Positions 41,512 to 50,406 of a DNA stretch of 64,000 nt are shown one piece after another; position 1 is the stretch's first letter; the number at the start of each line of letters is the position of its first letter. The notes under the pieces were generated by a model that saw nothing but the letters and a program-made list of their open reading frames with translations, was not told the origin of the DNA and searched no databases. Source of the stretch: JACKII01 sp041687435 (GTDB taxonomy: Bacteria; Pseudomonadota; Alphaproteobacteria; Bin95); contig JAWLBX010000002.1 in the NCBI GenBank assembly GCA_041687435.1, positions 62,001-126,000 of the forward strand, in the 5' to 3' direction. A program made the translations under genes and the position numbers.

Positions 41512-41585
41512 GTGATCCTCCTGAAGGGGGTTTGCAGTAAATATAGGGATAAAGCCGGCAAAGGTCAGCAGCGGAGGTTTACCCC

Positions 41586-42608
41586 GTGCGCCTGATGCAG
41601 GTCATGGCCGGCGGCCCGCAGGGCGGTGCGGAAGCCTTTTTTGAACGCCTCGCCATCGCGCTGACCGCACCTGATATGGAGCAGTTGCTCGCCATCCGGC
41701 GCGATTCCGGCCGGGCCGCACGGCTGCGCGCTGCCGGGCTCCAGGTGTCGGAACACGCCTTTGGCGGCCGGCTCGACCTGATGACGCCCTGGCGGCTGCG
41801 GCGGCTGGCGCAGCGCTTCCAGCCGGATATAACGCTTTCCTGGATGAACCGCGGCACCCGCATGGCGCCCGCCAAACCCGGCATTTTGGTCGCGCGCCTG
41901 GGCGGTTACTACTCCCTCAAATACTACAGGCATTGCCAGCATCTGATCGGCAACACTCAGGACATTGCCGATTACCTGATCCGCTCCGGCTGGCCGGCAG
42001 AGCGGACGCATTACCTGCCAAACTTCGTCAGCGCCAGCGAGGATGAGCCCGAAAGCCGGGCCGCCCACGACACACCCGCCGATGCGCCATTGCTTCTGGC
42101 GCTCGGCCGGTTCCACCGCAACAAGGGGTTCGACGTGCTGCTGGCAGCGCTGGCAGACGTGCCTAACGCGATCCTCTGGTTGGCTGGCGCGGGGCCGGAG
42201 GAGACCAAATTGCGCCAGCAGGCCCTATCCCTCGGCGTCGATGACCGGGTGCGCTGGCTTGGCTGGCGCCAGGATGTCGGCCCGCTCTACCGCGCCTGCG
42301 ATGTGTTTGTCTGCCCGTCACGGCACGAACCGCTGGGCAATGTGGTGATCGAGGCCTGGGCCCACCGCGCCGCCGTCGTCGCGGCGGATGCCAGCGGTCC
42401 GGCCTCCCTGCTGACCGACCGTGAAACCGGCCGGCTGGTGCCGCGGGAAGATGCTGCCAGCCTGGCGGCGGCGCTGACCGAGGCGCTGGCACATCCGGCA
42501 GAGGCCGCAGCCATGGCCGAAGCTGGCCACCAGGCTTTCACGACGCAGTTCAGCGAGGCCGTGGTTGTGCGCCAATACCGCGATTTCTTTCAAAGCGTGC
42601 TGCGGTAG
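41586..42608 (+). CDS. Glycosyltransferase family 4 protein
   Basis: 340 aa GT-B glycosyltransferase. The N-terminal Gly-rich loop GGPQGGAEAFFERL and the C-terminal nucleotide-sugar domain LLALGRFHRNKGFDVLL ... PSRHEPLGNVVIEAWAH are the GT4 hallmarks, including the E-x7-E catalytic/sugar region. It probably builds a surface glycan or LPS core. The GTG at 41586 is chosen because GGAGG lies 9 bases before it; an ATG 9 bases later is possible. asnB follows 9 bases after. Confidence 0.9.
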   Translation: MRLMQVMAGGPQGGAEAFFERLAIALTAPDMEQLLAIRRDSGRAARLRAAGLQVSEHAFGGRLDLMTPWRLRRLAQRFQPDITLSWMNRGTRMAPAKPGILVARLGGYYSLKYYRHCQHLIGNTQDIADYLIRSGWPAERTHYLPNFVSASEDEPESRAAHDTPADAPLLLALGRFHRNKGFDVLLAALADVPNAILWLAGAGPEETKLRQQALSLGVDDRVRWLGWRQDVGPLYRACDVFVCPSRHEPLGNVVIEAWAHRAAVVAADASGPASLLTDRETGRLVPREDAASLAAALTEALAHPAEAAAMAEAGHQAFTTQFSEAVVVRQYRDFFQSVLR

Positions 42609-42617
42609 GGGCAAATC

Positions 42618-44378
42618 ATGTGTGGCATAGCAGGCATCATGCGCCGCGGCGGCCAGCCGCCGGACAGCCAAACGCTGGCCCGGCTGGGCCAGGCCTTGCA
42701 GCATCGCGGGCCGGATGGCACCCGGCAGCACATTGCCGGCCCTGTGGGCCTGGTGCACACGCGGCTTGCGATCATTGACCTGGAAACGGGGGATCAGCCG
42801 CTGCATGGCCCGGATGGCCTGACCCTGATCGCCAATGGCGAAATCTACAACTACCGCGCGTTGCGTGCGGCGCTTGGGCCGCATCGCTTCCGCAGCCAGT
42901 CCGATTGCGAGCCGCCGCTCTATGCCTATGCCGATGCGCTGGAAGCGGGCCTGGAGCGGCTGCGCGGCATGTACGCCCTGGCCCTGCACGACCCGATGCG
43001 CGGGCGGCTGGTGCTGGCGCGCGATCCGTTCGGGATCAAACCACTTTATTATTGCGAAACCTCGGATGGTCTGGCCTTTGCCTCCGAAGCGCAGGCCCTG
43101 ATCGCAGCCGGCCTGGCAAGCCCGGCGCTTGTCTCCGAAAAGTCGGTTGAGTTGCTGCAAGCCCAGTTCACCAGCGGCGTGCAGACAATCTTCCGCGATA
43201 TCCTGCGGGTCCTGCCCGGCGAAACGCTGACGGTGGATGATGGCCGCATCGCCGCCCGCAGACACCGTCATGCCCTGCCCGCCGGTGGACCGCGCATACA
43301 AACCGAAGCGGATGCGCTCGCCGGTCTGGAACAGGTGCTGAGCGATAGCGTCCGGCTGCACCTGCAAAGCGATGTCGGCTATGGCCTGTTCCTGTCGGGC
43401 GGCATCGATTCCGGCATCCTGCTGGCCCTGATGAGCCGCGAAGCCGGGCGGCCTGTGCAGGCCTATACCGCGGGTTTCCCCGGCACCGGCGCCCATGACG
43501 AGCGCGACAGCGCCAGGGCGATCGCGGAGCATTTCGGCGCAGTGCATCACGAAATCTCCTTCACCGAAGCGGATTTCTGGTCCCTGCTGCCGCAGGTTGC
43601 CGCAGCGCTGGACGATCCGGCCGCCGATTATGCCACCCTGCCAACCTTCAAACTCGCCGCCACTGCTGCAAGAGACCAGAAGGTTGTGCTGGCCGGTGAA
43701 GGCGGCGACGAACTGTTCGCCGGCTATGGCCGCTACCGCGCCGCCATCCGGCCGTGGTGGCGTGGGCGGAAACTGCCATTGCGGCGCGGACTGTTGCGCA
43801 ATACCGGCATTCTGCGCGCGGATACCTGGAATGGGCACCAGCAACTGGCCCTGCTGGAACAGGCAATTCCGCAAGGCGCACGCTCCCGGCTCCAGCATTT
43901 TCAGGAGCTGGATTGCGCGGAATGGCTGCCGAACGACCTGCTGATTAAGCTGGACCGCTGCCTGATGGCGCATGGGTTGGAAGGGCGGACGCCCTTTGTT
44001 GATCCCGAGGTTGCAGCCTTCGCGTTCACGCTGCCGGATGATCTGAAAATCCGCGGCGGCAAGGGCAAGTGGCTGTTGCGCACGCTGCTGGAGAAACTCG
44101 CGCCCGGCATGGGGGCGTTCGCGCCCAAGCGCGGGTTTACGGTTCCCGTGGCCGAATGGATTGCCGGCCGCGGCGGGAGCCTGGGCGATCTGGTCGCCCG
44201 GCAGCCGGGCGTCGCCGAACTCTGTTGGCCGGATGCGGTCCGTTCGGTGTTCCGGACAACGGGCAAGCGCCCCGGTCAGGCCGCATGGGCGCTGCTGTTC
44301 TATGCGCTATGGCACGAGATCCACGCCTGCGGAAAACGACCCGCCGCCACGCCGGAGGAGACGTTGGCGCAGCCCTAA
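42618..44378 (+). CDS. asnB: Asparagine synthetase, glutamine-hydrolysing
   Basis: 586 aa. The N-terminal class II glutaminase domain has nucleophile Cys2 (MCGIAGIMRRG) and NGEIYNYR. The C-terminal ATP-pyrophosphatase domain has the PP-loop LSGGIDSGILLAL and GEGGDELFAGYGRY. It converts Asp plus Gln to Asn. AsnB-like genes beside glycosyltransferases often modify exopolysaccharides or lipids, so the in vivo acceptor could be other than Asp. Its TAA overlaps the stop of the convergent PagL-like gene by 4 bases. Confidence 0.93.
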   Translation: MCGIAGIMRRGGQPPDSQTLARLGQALQHRGPDGTRQHIAGPVGLVHTRLAIIDLETGDQPLHGPDGLTLIANGEIYNYRALRAALGPHRFRSQSDCEPPLYAYADALEAGLERLRGMYALALHDPMRGRLVLARDPFGIKPLYYCETSDGLAFASEAQALIAAGLASPALVSEKSVELLQAQFTSGVQTIFRDILRVLPGETLTVDDGRIAARRHRHALPAGGPRIQTEADALAGLEQVLSDSVRLHLQSDVGYGLFLSGGIDSGILLALMSREAGRPVQAYTAGFPGTGAHDERDSARAIAEHFGAVHHEISFTEADFWSLLPQVAAALDDPAADYATLPTFKLAATAARDQKVVLAGEGGDELFAGYGRYRAAIRPWWRGRKLPLRRGLLRNTGILRADTWNGHQQLALLEQAIPQGARSRLQHFQELDCAEWLPNDLLIKLDRCLMAHGLEGRTPFVDPEVAAFAFTLPDDLKIRGGKGKWLLRTLLEKLAPGMGAFAPKRGFTVPVAEWIAGRGGSLGDLVARQPGVAELCWPDAVRSVFRTTGKRPGQAAWALLFYALWHEIHACGKRPAATPEETLAQP

Positions 44379-44896
44379 AACAGTTTGTCCAGCGGCATGG
44401 AATAGCTGACCGTGGCAATCTCTGTACCCGGGTTGCGGTCCCCCAGGCCGGCATTCGAAAGGTGATGGAAACCCACGCCGATCTGGCCTTCGTTCGGCAG
44501 CACGAATACCAATTCCACGCCAGAGCGGAATTCGACCACATGCCCAAGATCGCGGTCCTCGCCCTCGCCATAGGCGCCGACCGCGGTGTTGCCGCGAATC
44601 AGTGCCCAGTCGGTGATTCGCAAATCAATGCCGACGCCGGCATAGCCATAGACAGCGCCACGGTGGGTGACAAAGCCGCCGCCTTGCGGATACAGCTTCC
44701 AGAGCATTGGCGCGCCGCGCAGTTCAAAACCACCGACGGCGCTGCCCTTGCCGTTGATCACGTTCGCAATGCCAAGATTGACGCCGGCATAGGCCTTTTC
44801 CGTCGAATTCTCTTCGGCCAGTGCCACCGGCGCCTGCATGGCCGCTGCGGCCAGCATCAAGCCGCCAAGGGCTGTCGAAATGAAGGATTTGTTCAT
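44375..44896 (-). CDS. PagL-like lipid A 3-O-deacylase
   Basis: 173 aa outer-membrane beta-barrel. The signal peptide (about residues 1-27, ending VALA) is followed by eight short amphipathic strands and a C-terminal Phe. The active-site region FHHLSNAGLGDRNPGTE supplies H145, S147 and E159, with exactly the 2- and 12-residue spacing of Pseudomonas PagL H126/S128/E140. It should remove an acyl chain from lipid A at position 3. ATG 44896 (GGAG upstream) overlaps the pip stop (TAATG). Confidence 0.85.
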   Translation of the reverse strand: MNKSFISTALGGLMLAAAAMQAPVALAEENSTEKAYAGVNLGIANVINGKGSAVGGFELRGAPMLWKLYPQGGGFVTHRGAVYGYAGVGIDLRITDWALIRGNTAVGAYGEGEDRDLGHVVEFRSGVELVFVLPNEGQIGVGFHHLSNAGLGDRNPGTEIATVSYSMPLDKLF

Positions 44897-45885
44897 TATT
44901 GCCACTCCGGCAAAAGGGTTTGTCCGATCCGGTCCGTCGCCCGCACCAGGGCCGCGCGGATACCGGGTTCCAATGCCGAATGGCCGGCGTCCTCAATCAT
45001 TTCCAGTTTAGCACCTGGCCATTGCGCGACCAAGCGTTGTGCCGTCGCTGGCGGGCAGATCACGTCATAGCGCCCTTGCACCACATGGCAGGGCAGATGC
45101 CCAATGCGGCCAAGGTCGCGGAACAACTGGTCCGGCTCCAGAAAGCAGCCGTGGCGGAAATAGTGCGCCTCCATCCGCGCCACGGCCAACGCAAACCGGT
45201 CGGACCCCAGGCGAATATCCCGGCCGCGGGCGCGCAAGGCCGCGCAACTGCTTTCGTAGGTGGCCCAGGCATGCGCCGCTGCCAGATGCACCTCCGGCTC
45301 CGGATGCATCAGCCGCTCGTAGTAGGCGTTGAGCAAATCCTGCCGCTCGCCCGGCGGGATCAGGCGATGGAAGGCGGTGCCCGCTTCCGGAAAGAAATGG
45401 GCCATGCCGGTCATGAACCAGTCGATTTCCGGCGGCGTTCCGGCAAATATACCGCGCAGGATGAAGCCCAGGCACGTCTGCGGATGGGCCTGCCCATAGG
45501 CGAGCCCCAACGTGCTGCCCCAGGAGCCGCCGAAAACCAGCCAGCGCTCCACCCGACGCTCGGCCCGCAATGCCTCCAGATCGGCAATCAGATGCTGGGT
45601 GGTGTTTGCCTTCGTGCAGGCTGCCGGCTGCGACCGGCCGGAGCCGCGCTGGTCCAGCAGGATCACACGCCAGACCTTGGGATCGAAAAAGCGCCGATAG
45701 GCGCTCATGCAGCCGGCGCCGGGGCCACCATGCAGGAATACAACCGGCACGCCCCGCGGGTTGCCGCATTCGCTCCAGTAGAGGACATGGCCGTCGCCCA
45801 CCTCAAGCCACCCGTCGGCATAAGGCTCGATCGGCGGGTACAACTCGCGGCGGGTGAGGCCGGAAGAGGTCAGGTCAAGGCTCAA
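44896..45885 (-). CDS. pip: Prolyl aminopeptidase (proline iminopeptidase)
   Basis: Alpha/beta-hydrolase of the S33 family that removes N-terminal proline. RRELYPPIEPY near the start, the oxyanion region LHGGPGAGC, DQRGSGRS and the nucleophile elbow GGSWGSTL are all diagnostic. From TTG 45885 the protein is 329 aa, close to the family norm. The next upstream start, ATG 45972, gives 358 aa but would overlap the divergent SNase-like gene. It is translationally coupled to the PagL-like gene downstream. Confidence 0.92.
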   Translation of the reverse strand: MSLDLTSSGLTRRELYPPIEPYADGWLEVGDGHVLYWSECGNPRGVPVVFLHGGPGAGCMSAYRRFFDPKVWRVILLDQRGSGRSQPAACTKANTTQHLIADLEALRAERRVERWLVFGGSWGSTLGLAYGQAHPQTCLGFILRGIFAGTPPEIDWFMTGMAHFFPEAGTAFHRLIPPGERQDLLNAYYERLMHPEPEVHLAAAHAWATYESSCAALRARGRDIRLGSDRFALAVARMEAHYFRHGCFLEPDQLFRDLGRIGHLPCHVVQGRYDVICPPATAQRLVAQWPGAKLEMIEDAGHSALEPGIRAALVRATDRIGQTLLPEWQ

Positions 45886-45932
45886 AACAGGAATCCGGCG
45901 GCGGGCACTGCTACGCTCATCACTGGCGGGAT

Positions 45933-45960
45933 TTGAGGCGTCTATCAAAGCCGGTATAGT
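45933..45960 (+). promoter_or_regulatory. Promoter of the SNase-like / M48 operon
   Basis: TTGAGG (45933-45938), 16 bases, TATAGT (45955-45960, 5 of 6 matches). The predicted start is about 45967, which is the first base of the ATG, implying a leaderless mRNA or use of the ATG at 45988. Confidence 0.5.
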
Positions 45961-45966
45961 CGCTGC

Positions 45967-46812
45967 ATGCAATGGTCATCCATCCCGATGCGGCGGCAGT
46001 TCGCGGCTCTGCTGCTCTTCAGTTTCGCAGCGCTGTGCGACCGGTTCGGGGCTGCGGCGGCAGAATTGCCATGGGATCACCTGCCCGCAGGCCGGCAGGC
46101 CATGGTAACCGCAATTGCCGGCGCGGACCGGCTGCTGCTTGACGACGGCACATCGGTGGTTCTTGCCAGCCTGCGGGTGCCGCGTGTTGCAGCAACGGCA
46201 GACGGCAGCGCCGAACCCGGCTTTGCCGAGGCTGAGGCGGCACTTGCAGCGCTTACCCTGAACCGGGCGGTCCAGCTCTACGGCCCGCCCGGGGCCGTTG
46301 ACCGGTATGGGCATCACCGCGCGCACATTGCGCTGATCAGCCCGGACGGCGCGCCCAGGGCATGGCTCCAGGGCATGCTGCTAAGCCGCGGCATGGCCCG
46401 GGCCTATCCGCCGGCGGCGGAACAGCCAGACCTTGCGGCCGCCATGCTGGCGCTGGAGACGGCTGCCCGCAGCGAACGGCTGGGCCTTTGGCGTCAGAGG
46501 GACTATACTATCCGCAGCGCCGCAGCCCCGCACCAAATCCCCGCCAGCTTTCAATTGGTGGAAGGCCGTGTGTTGGCAATCGGCGAGAGTGGGAATAGCC
46601 TGTTCCTGAACTTCGGCGCAGACTGGCGGCAGGATTTCACCGTGGTTGTCGAACGCAGCGACCGGAATGGATTTTCAAAGGGCCTGCGCCGTCTCCGGTC
46701 ATTGCAGGGTCAGCGCCTGCGGGTGCGCGGTCATGTGTTTCAATATGGCGGCCCGGCGATTCGTGTTCGGCACGATTATGCAATGGAGCGATTGGAGGAG
46801 GAGGCGCGATGA
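45967..46812 (+). CDS. Thermonuclease (SNase)-like exported protein
   Basis: 281 aa. The signal peptide (MRRQFAALLLFSFAALC, from about residue 8) is followed by an SNase/OB-fold-like domain with VVLASLRVPRV, VQLYGPPGAVDRYGHHRAHI and GMLLSRGMARAYPPA, corresponding to the SNase core. The catalytic Arg/Glu set of staphylococcal nuclease is not clearly kept (HHR replaces the R87 region), so it may be a non-nuclease member. The C-terminal ~90 aa form a second OB-like segment. ATGA overlap with the M48 gene. Confidence 0.78.
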   Translation: MQWSSIPMRRQFAALLLFSFAALCDRFGAAAAELPWDHLPAGRQAMVTAIAGADRLLLDDGTSVVLASLRVPRVAATADGSAEPGFAEAEAALAALTLNRAVQLYGPPGAVDRYGHHRAHIALISPDGAPRAWLQGMLLSRGMARAYPPAAEQPDLAAAMLALETAARSERLGLWRQRDYTIRSAAAPHQIPASFQLVEGRVLAIGESGNSLFLNFGADWRQDFTVVVERSDRNGFSKGLRRLRSLQGQRLRVRGHVFQYGGPAIRVRHDYAMERLEEEAR

Positions 46813-48311
46813 CCAACCAGCGGAACCGATTCGGCTTGCGCACGCTTGCGGCCGCAGCCGCCCTGGTGGCACTGCCCTGGCTGCAGGGCTGCACCACCAA
46901 CCCCGCCACCGGGCGGGACAACCTCACCTTCGTCAGCCAGGAGGAAGAGCGCCGCCTGGGCGCCGAAGCGCACCCGGAGGTTTTGGAGCAATTCGGCGGC
47001 GAGTACCAGAACCCGGCAATCCAGGCCTATGTGCGCAGCATCGGCCAGTTGCTGGCCAAGTCATCGGAAATGCCGAACCTGGACTGGCACTTCACGGTCA
47101 TCGACAGCGACATCATCAATGCCTTTGCCTTGCCCGGCGGCTATATCTACATATCGCGCGGCCTGATCGCGCTCGCAGACAACGAGGCGCAATTGGCCAG
47201 CGTCATCGGCCACGAAATCGGCCACGTCACCGCCCGCCATTATGCCACCCGCCAAAGCCAGGCAATCGGCGCGCAGGTGGGCGTGGCGTTGTTGAGCATT
47301 CTGACAGGCGCGGCCGCCGGCGGCGAAGCCGCCCAGTCTGTTGGGCAGATTGGTAGCGTGGTTGCCCAGGGATACTTGGCCAGCTACAGCCGCGGCCAGG
47401 AGCTTGAGTCCGACTCCCTCGGCATCCGGTATTTGAGCCGTACAGGCTATGATACGGGCGCCTCGGCCGATTTCCTCGCGAAAATGGAAGCGTCCAAGAA
47501 CCTGTTGGCCCAGTTGCGGAACGAGGCACCGCGCGGCTACAGCTATCTGGATACGCACCCACCGAGTGCCGAACGTGTGCGCGAGGCCACCGCCCAGATC
47601 CGCCGCCCGCCACCGGCCGGCGCGGGACACGCCCGGGAACTGTTTTTAGGCAAACTCGACGGCATGATTTACGGCGACAGCCCATCCCAGGGCTTGCGCA
47701 AGGGCCGGGTCTTCGCCCATCCGGAAATGATGTTCCGGTTCGAAGTGCCGGAAGGTTTCTACATGCTCAACTTCCCGAACCAGGTCGTGGCGACCGGATC
47801 GGACGACGCCGTCCTCGCCTTCACCGGCGATGCGGAAGGGTGGCAGGGCGACATGCGCTCCTATCTGACCCGCAAGTGGGGCGCTAAGGCCAATTTGCAG
47901 AATGTGGAGGCCATCACCGTCAATGGCCGACCGGGCGCAACCGGCTGGACCCGGGGGCGGACCAACAGCGGCACGGTCGATGTGCGTTTGGTGGCCGTGC
48001 GCTGGCCCAACGGCCAGATATACCGCTTCCAGTTTGTCGCGCCACCGCGGACCATGCAGCGGTACGAGCAGCAATTCCGCGAGACCACCTACAGCCTGCG
48101 CTCCATGACCCGGGCGGAAGCGGCCGGGCTGAGGCCGGACCGCATCCGGATTCACACAGCGCGCAGTGGCGAAACCTTCGAGAGCTTGGCGCGGCGCACG
48201 CCGTTCGACCGTTTGGCAGCGGATCATTTACGCGTGCTGAACGGTTACGGACCGGGCGAACAGCCACGGCGCGGCGACCTGATCAAGCTGGTGGTGGAAG
48301 GCGGGCGCTAG
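46809..48311 (+). CDS. M48 family metalloprotease lipoprotein (BepA/LoiP-like)
   Basis: 500 aa. Signal peptide with lipobox LQGC (Cys28), so a periplasm-facing lipoprotein. The zinc protease motif HEIGH (135-139) is in SVIGHEIGHVTARH, and the third ligand Glu is in GQELESDSLG. The C-terminal third carries a LysM-like segment (IRIHTARSGETFESLARRTP ... LRVLNGY), which could bind peptidoglycan. Members perform outer-membrane protein quality control. It starts within the end of the SNase-like gene (4-base overlap). Confidence 0.9.
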   Translation: MTNQRNRFGLRTLAAAAALVALPWLQGCTTNPATGRDNLTFVSQEEERRLGAEAHPEVLEQFGGEYQNPAIQAYVRSIGQLLAKSSEMPNLDWHFTVIDSDIINAFALPGGYIYISRGLIALADNEAQLASVIGHEIGHVTARHYATRQSQAIGAQVGVALLSILTGAAAGGEAAQSVGQIGSVVAQGYLASYSRGQELESDSLGIRYLSRTGYDTGASADFLAKMEASKNLLAQLRNEAPRGYSYLDTHPPSAERVREATAQIRRPPPAGAGHARELFLGKLDGMIYGDSPSQGLRKGRVFAHPEMMFRFEVPEGFYMLNFPNQVVATGSDDAVLAFTGDAEGWQGDMRSYLTRKWGAKANLQNVEAITVNGRPGATGWTRGRTNSGTVDVRLVAVRWPNGQIYRFQFVAPPRTMQRYEQQFRETTYSLRSMTRAEAAGLRPDRIRIHTARSGETFESLARRTPFDRLAADHLRVLNGYGPGEQPRRGDLIKLVVEGGR

Positions 48312-48329
48312 CCCCCTTCCCGACGGCCC

Positions 48330-48728
48330 CTATTCCTCGGGCGTCAGCTTGAGCGAGAGCGAATTCATGCAATAGCGCTCGCCCGTGGGCGCCGGGCCGT
48401 CCGGAAAGACGTGGCCCAGATGGGCGTCGCACTTGCTGCACAACACTTCGACCCGGACCATCCCCAGGCTGGTGTCCCTGTGCAGCGTCACCCGGTCCGG
48501 GCTGATCGGCTGCCAATAGGATGGCCAGCCGGAGCCGCTTTCGTACTTGGTGTCGGAGTGGAACAGTTCCTGGCCGCAGCAGGCACAGTTATAGGTGCCC
48601 TTGCGCTTCTCGTCATTGTACTCGCCGCTCCACGGTCGCTCGGTGCCATGCTGGCGGGTGACCGCGTAGACGTCGGCAGGCAGGATTTCGCGCCACTCGG
48701 CGTCGGTTTTGATCACTTTGTCGCTCAT
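48330..48728 (-). CDS. msrB: Peptide-methionine (R)-S-oxide reductase MsrB
   Basis: 132 aa enzyme that reduces methionine-R-sulfoxide in proteins. The structural zinc site is C48-x2-C51 and C97-x2-C100. The catalytic Cys120 lies in GERYCMNSLSL. Conserved YESGSGWPSY and GHVFPDGPAPTG are present. It overlaps the TauD-type gene by 4 bases (ATGA), so the two are translationally coupled. Confidence 0.96.
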   Translation of the reverse strand: MSDKVIKTDAEWREILPADVYAVTRQHGTERPWSGEYNDEKRKGTYNCACCGQELFHSDTKYESGSGWPSYWQPISPDRVTLHRDTSLGMVRVEVLCSKCDAHLGHVFPDGPAPTGERYCMNSLSLKLTPEE

Positions 48729-49606
48729 ACGGAAACAGCCTCCGGCATTCGGGTTGGCGGCACGATGTGTTGTTCGGGAGATAGCCTGACCGTCGTGCGT
48801 TTCAAGAGCCGCGGACGGGATGGGTCGATCACGCCACGGCGGTGCAGGGTAAATCCATTGTCCCACATCACCAGATCGCCCATGCGCCATTCGTGGCGAT
48901 AGACAAAGGGTGGCTGGGTTGCGTGCTCCGTCAGTTCCTGGATGAAGCCGCGGGCCTCAGTCTCCGGCATGCCCTCGACACCGGGCATGGTGCCGGGGTC
49001 GAGATAGAGCGCGCCCCAGCCCTCGGCCGGGTGGCGGTTGACCAGCGGGTGCAGCACGTCCGGCGATTTTGCCCTGGCCCTGGCCGATGCCTCCGGGCTT
49101 TCGTCATAGGCTGCGGTGCGGTGGGCATAGCTGAACACGCCCCAGGCCCTATCCGCCAGCGCCCGCAACTGCGCCGGCAGCGCGGCATAGGCGAGGCGCA
49201 GGTTGGCGAACTCGGTCGCGCCATGGTCGTTCGGCACCTCCACCGAATAGAGGAAAGAGCCCGTGGCGGGGTTCGCCTGGTAGGACTGATCCGAATGCCA
49301 GGTGATCTCCCCGGCGCCCAGCCCGCCAATGGCGACACCGTTCCGGTCCAGCAGGTTGGAGATGTAGATCACCTCTGGGCGCTGCTTGGAGGCCCAGTCC
49401 TCGCGCACGATCCGGTCCGGCTCGCCAAAGGCTTCGGAGAACGCGACCAGCGCATCCTCGCCGAGCAACTGCTTGCGGAACACCAGCACACCATGCTGCG
49501 ACCAGGCTTGCTGCAGCGCCTGCCGGTCGGCCTCGGAGAGTGGCTCGGCACAGTCCAGCCCGCGGACTTCCCGGGCAAAGCTGCCGGCGATGGGGAGGAG
49601 TTCCAT
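48725..49606 (-). CDS. TauD/TfdA family dioxygenase
   Basis: 293 aa Fe(II)/2-oxoglutarate-dependent oxygenase. H104-x-D106 (ITWHSDQSY) supplies two iron ligands. The third His and the 2-oxoglutarate Arg lie in FTLHRRGVIDPSRPRLLKR. The family includes taurine, 2,4-D and alkylsulfonate dioxygenases; no sulfonate transport genes are nearby. ATG 49606 is chosen (AAAGG upstream); GTG 49609 is also possible. The gene upstream on the same strand is an alpha/beta hydrolase. Confidence 0.9.
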   Translation of the reverse strand: MELLPIAGSFAREVRGLDCAEPLSEADRQALQQAWSQHGVLVFRKQLLGEDALVAFSEAFGEPDRIVREDWASKQRPEVIYISNLLDRNGVAIGGLGAGEITWHSDQSYQANPATGSFLYSVEVPNDHGATEFANLRLAYAALPAQLRALADRAWGVFSYAHRTAAYDESPEASARARAKSPDVLHPLVNRHPAEGWGALYLDPGTMPGVEGMPETEARGFIQELTEHATQPPFVYRHEWRMGDLVMWDNGFTLHRRGVIDPSRPRLLKRTTVRLSPEQHIVPPTRMPEAVSV

Positions 49607-49618
49607 CACGCGCCCTTT

Positions 49619-50401
49619 CTATGACTTGAGAAACCGTGCCACCGCGTCGGCGACCGCGTCCGGCCGGTCCAACTCGGCCATGTGTCCGGCATCCGCGATG
49701 GTCTCTACCATCACTGGCCCCGCAATGCCGTCCTTCAGCGTCTGGGCATAGGCCGGCGGCTGCACCTTGTCCTTCTCGCCCCACAACACTAGCGTCGGGC
49801 ACTGGATGCGCGACAGCCGGTTTTCCACATGGGTGGCGCTGTTCGGCCAGAGATAGCGGGCCGATGCCTCCCGCGCGCGGGTCATCTCGATCGGCCATTC
49901 GACCTGGTCGGCATTGCCCGGCCGCTCGATCAGGGCATTGTACGCCCCCTCGGTCTCGCACATCAGCGCATCGACCTTGTCGCCCCGCTGGGCCCAGGGG
50001 TCGGCGGGCGGATTGCCGTCGTCATAAAGGCCGAACGGCGCCAACAGGATCAGCCGGGCGACGCTCTCCGGCCAGATCGCCGCCACCTCCATCGCCAAGG
50101 CGCCGCCGACCGAACACCCCATCAGCGCCGCGTCCCGGCAGCCGGCCGCGTCGATCAGGTCGTGCGCGGCCAAAGACCATTCGAACAGCGAGTCCAGCTG
50201 CAGATGCCCCCGCCCGCCACCGGGAAACCCCGGCAGGGAAATCGCCGAGACCTCGCAATGCTGCGCCAGCAAATCCATGGCCGGCGTCCATTTCGGCAGG
50301 CCGGCGAAGCCCGCAAAATAGGCCAGCTTCGGCCCGCCGCCCGTGCGCCAAACCCTCGCCTCCACCCCGTGGGCGGAGACGGTGCTTTCGCTGAAATCCA
50401 T
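49619..50401 (-). CDS. Alpha/beta fold hydrolase
   Basis: 260 aa. The nucleophile elbow MGCSVGGALA has Ser97. The acid is probably in LWGEKDKVQPP and the His in DAGHMAELD. The oxyanion region (FAGFAGLPKW) lacks the usual HGGPG. It lies 5 bases after the LLM oxidoreductase gene and 12 bases before the TauD gene, forming a four-gene unit (LLM, hydrolase, TauD, msrB). Substrate unknown; context suggests degradation of an organosulfur or ester compound. Confidence 0.88.
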   Translation of the reverse strand: MDFSESTVSAHGVEARVWRTGGGPKLAYFAGFAGLPKWTPAMDLLAQHCEVSAISLPGFPGGGRGHLQLDSLFEWSLAAHDLIDAAGCRDAALMGCSVGGALAMEVAAIWPESVARLILLAPFGLYDDGNPPADPWAQRGDKVDALMCETEGAYNALIERPGNADQVEWPIEMTRAREASARYLWPNSATHVENRLSRIQCPTLVLWGEKDKVQPPAYAQTLKDGIAGPVMVETIADAGHMAELDRPDAVADAVARFLKS

Positions 50402-50406
50402 CCGCC

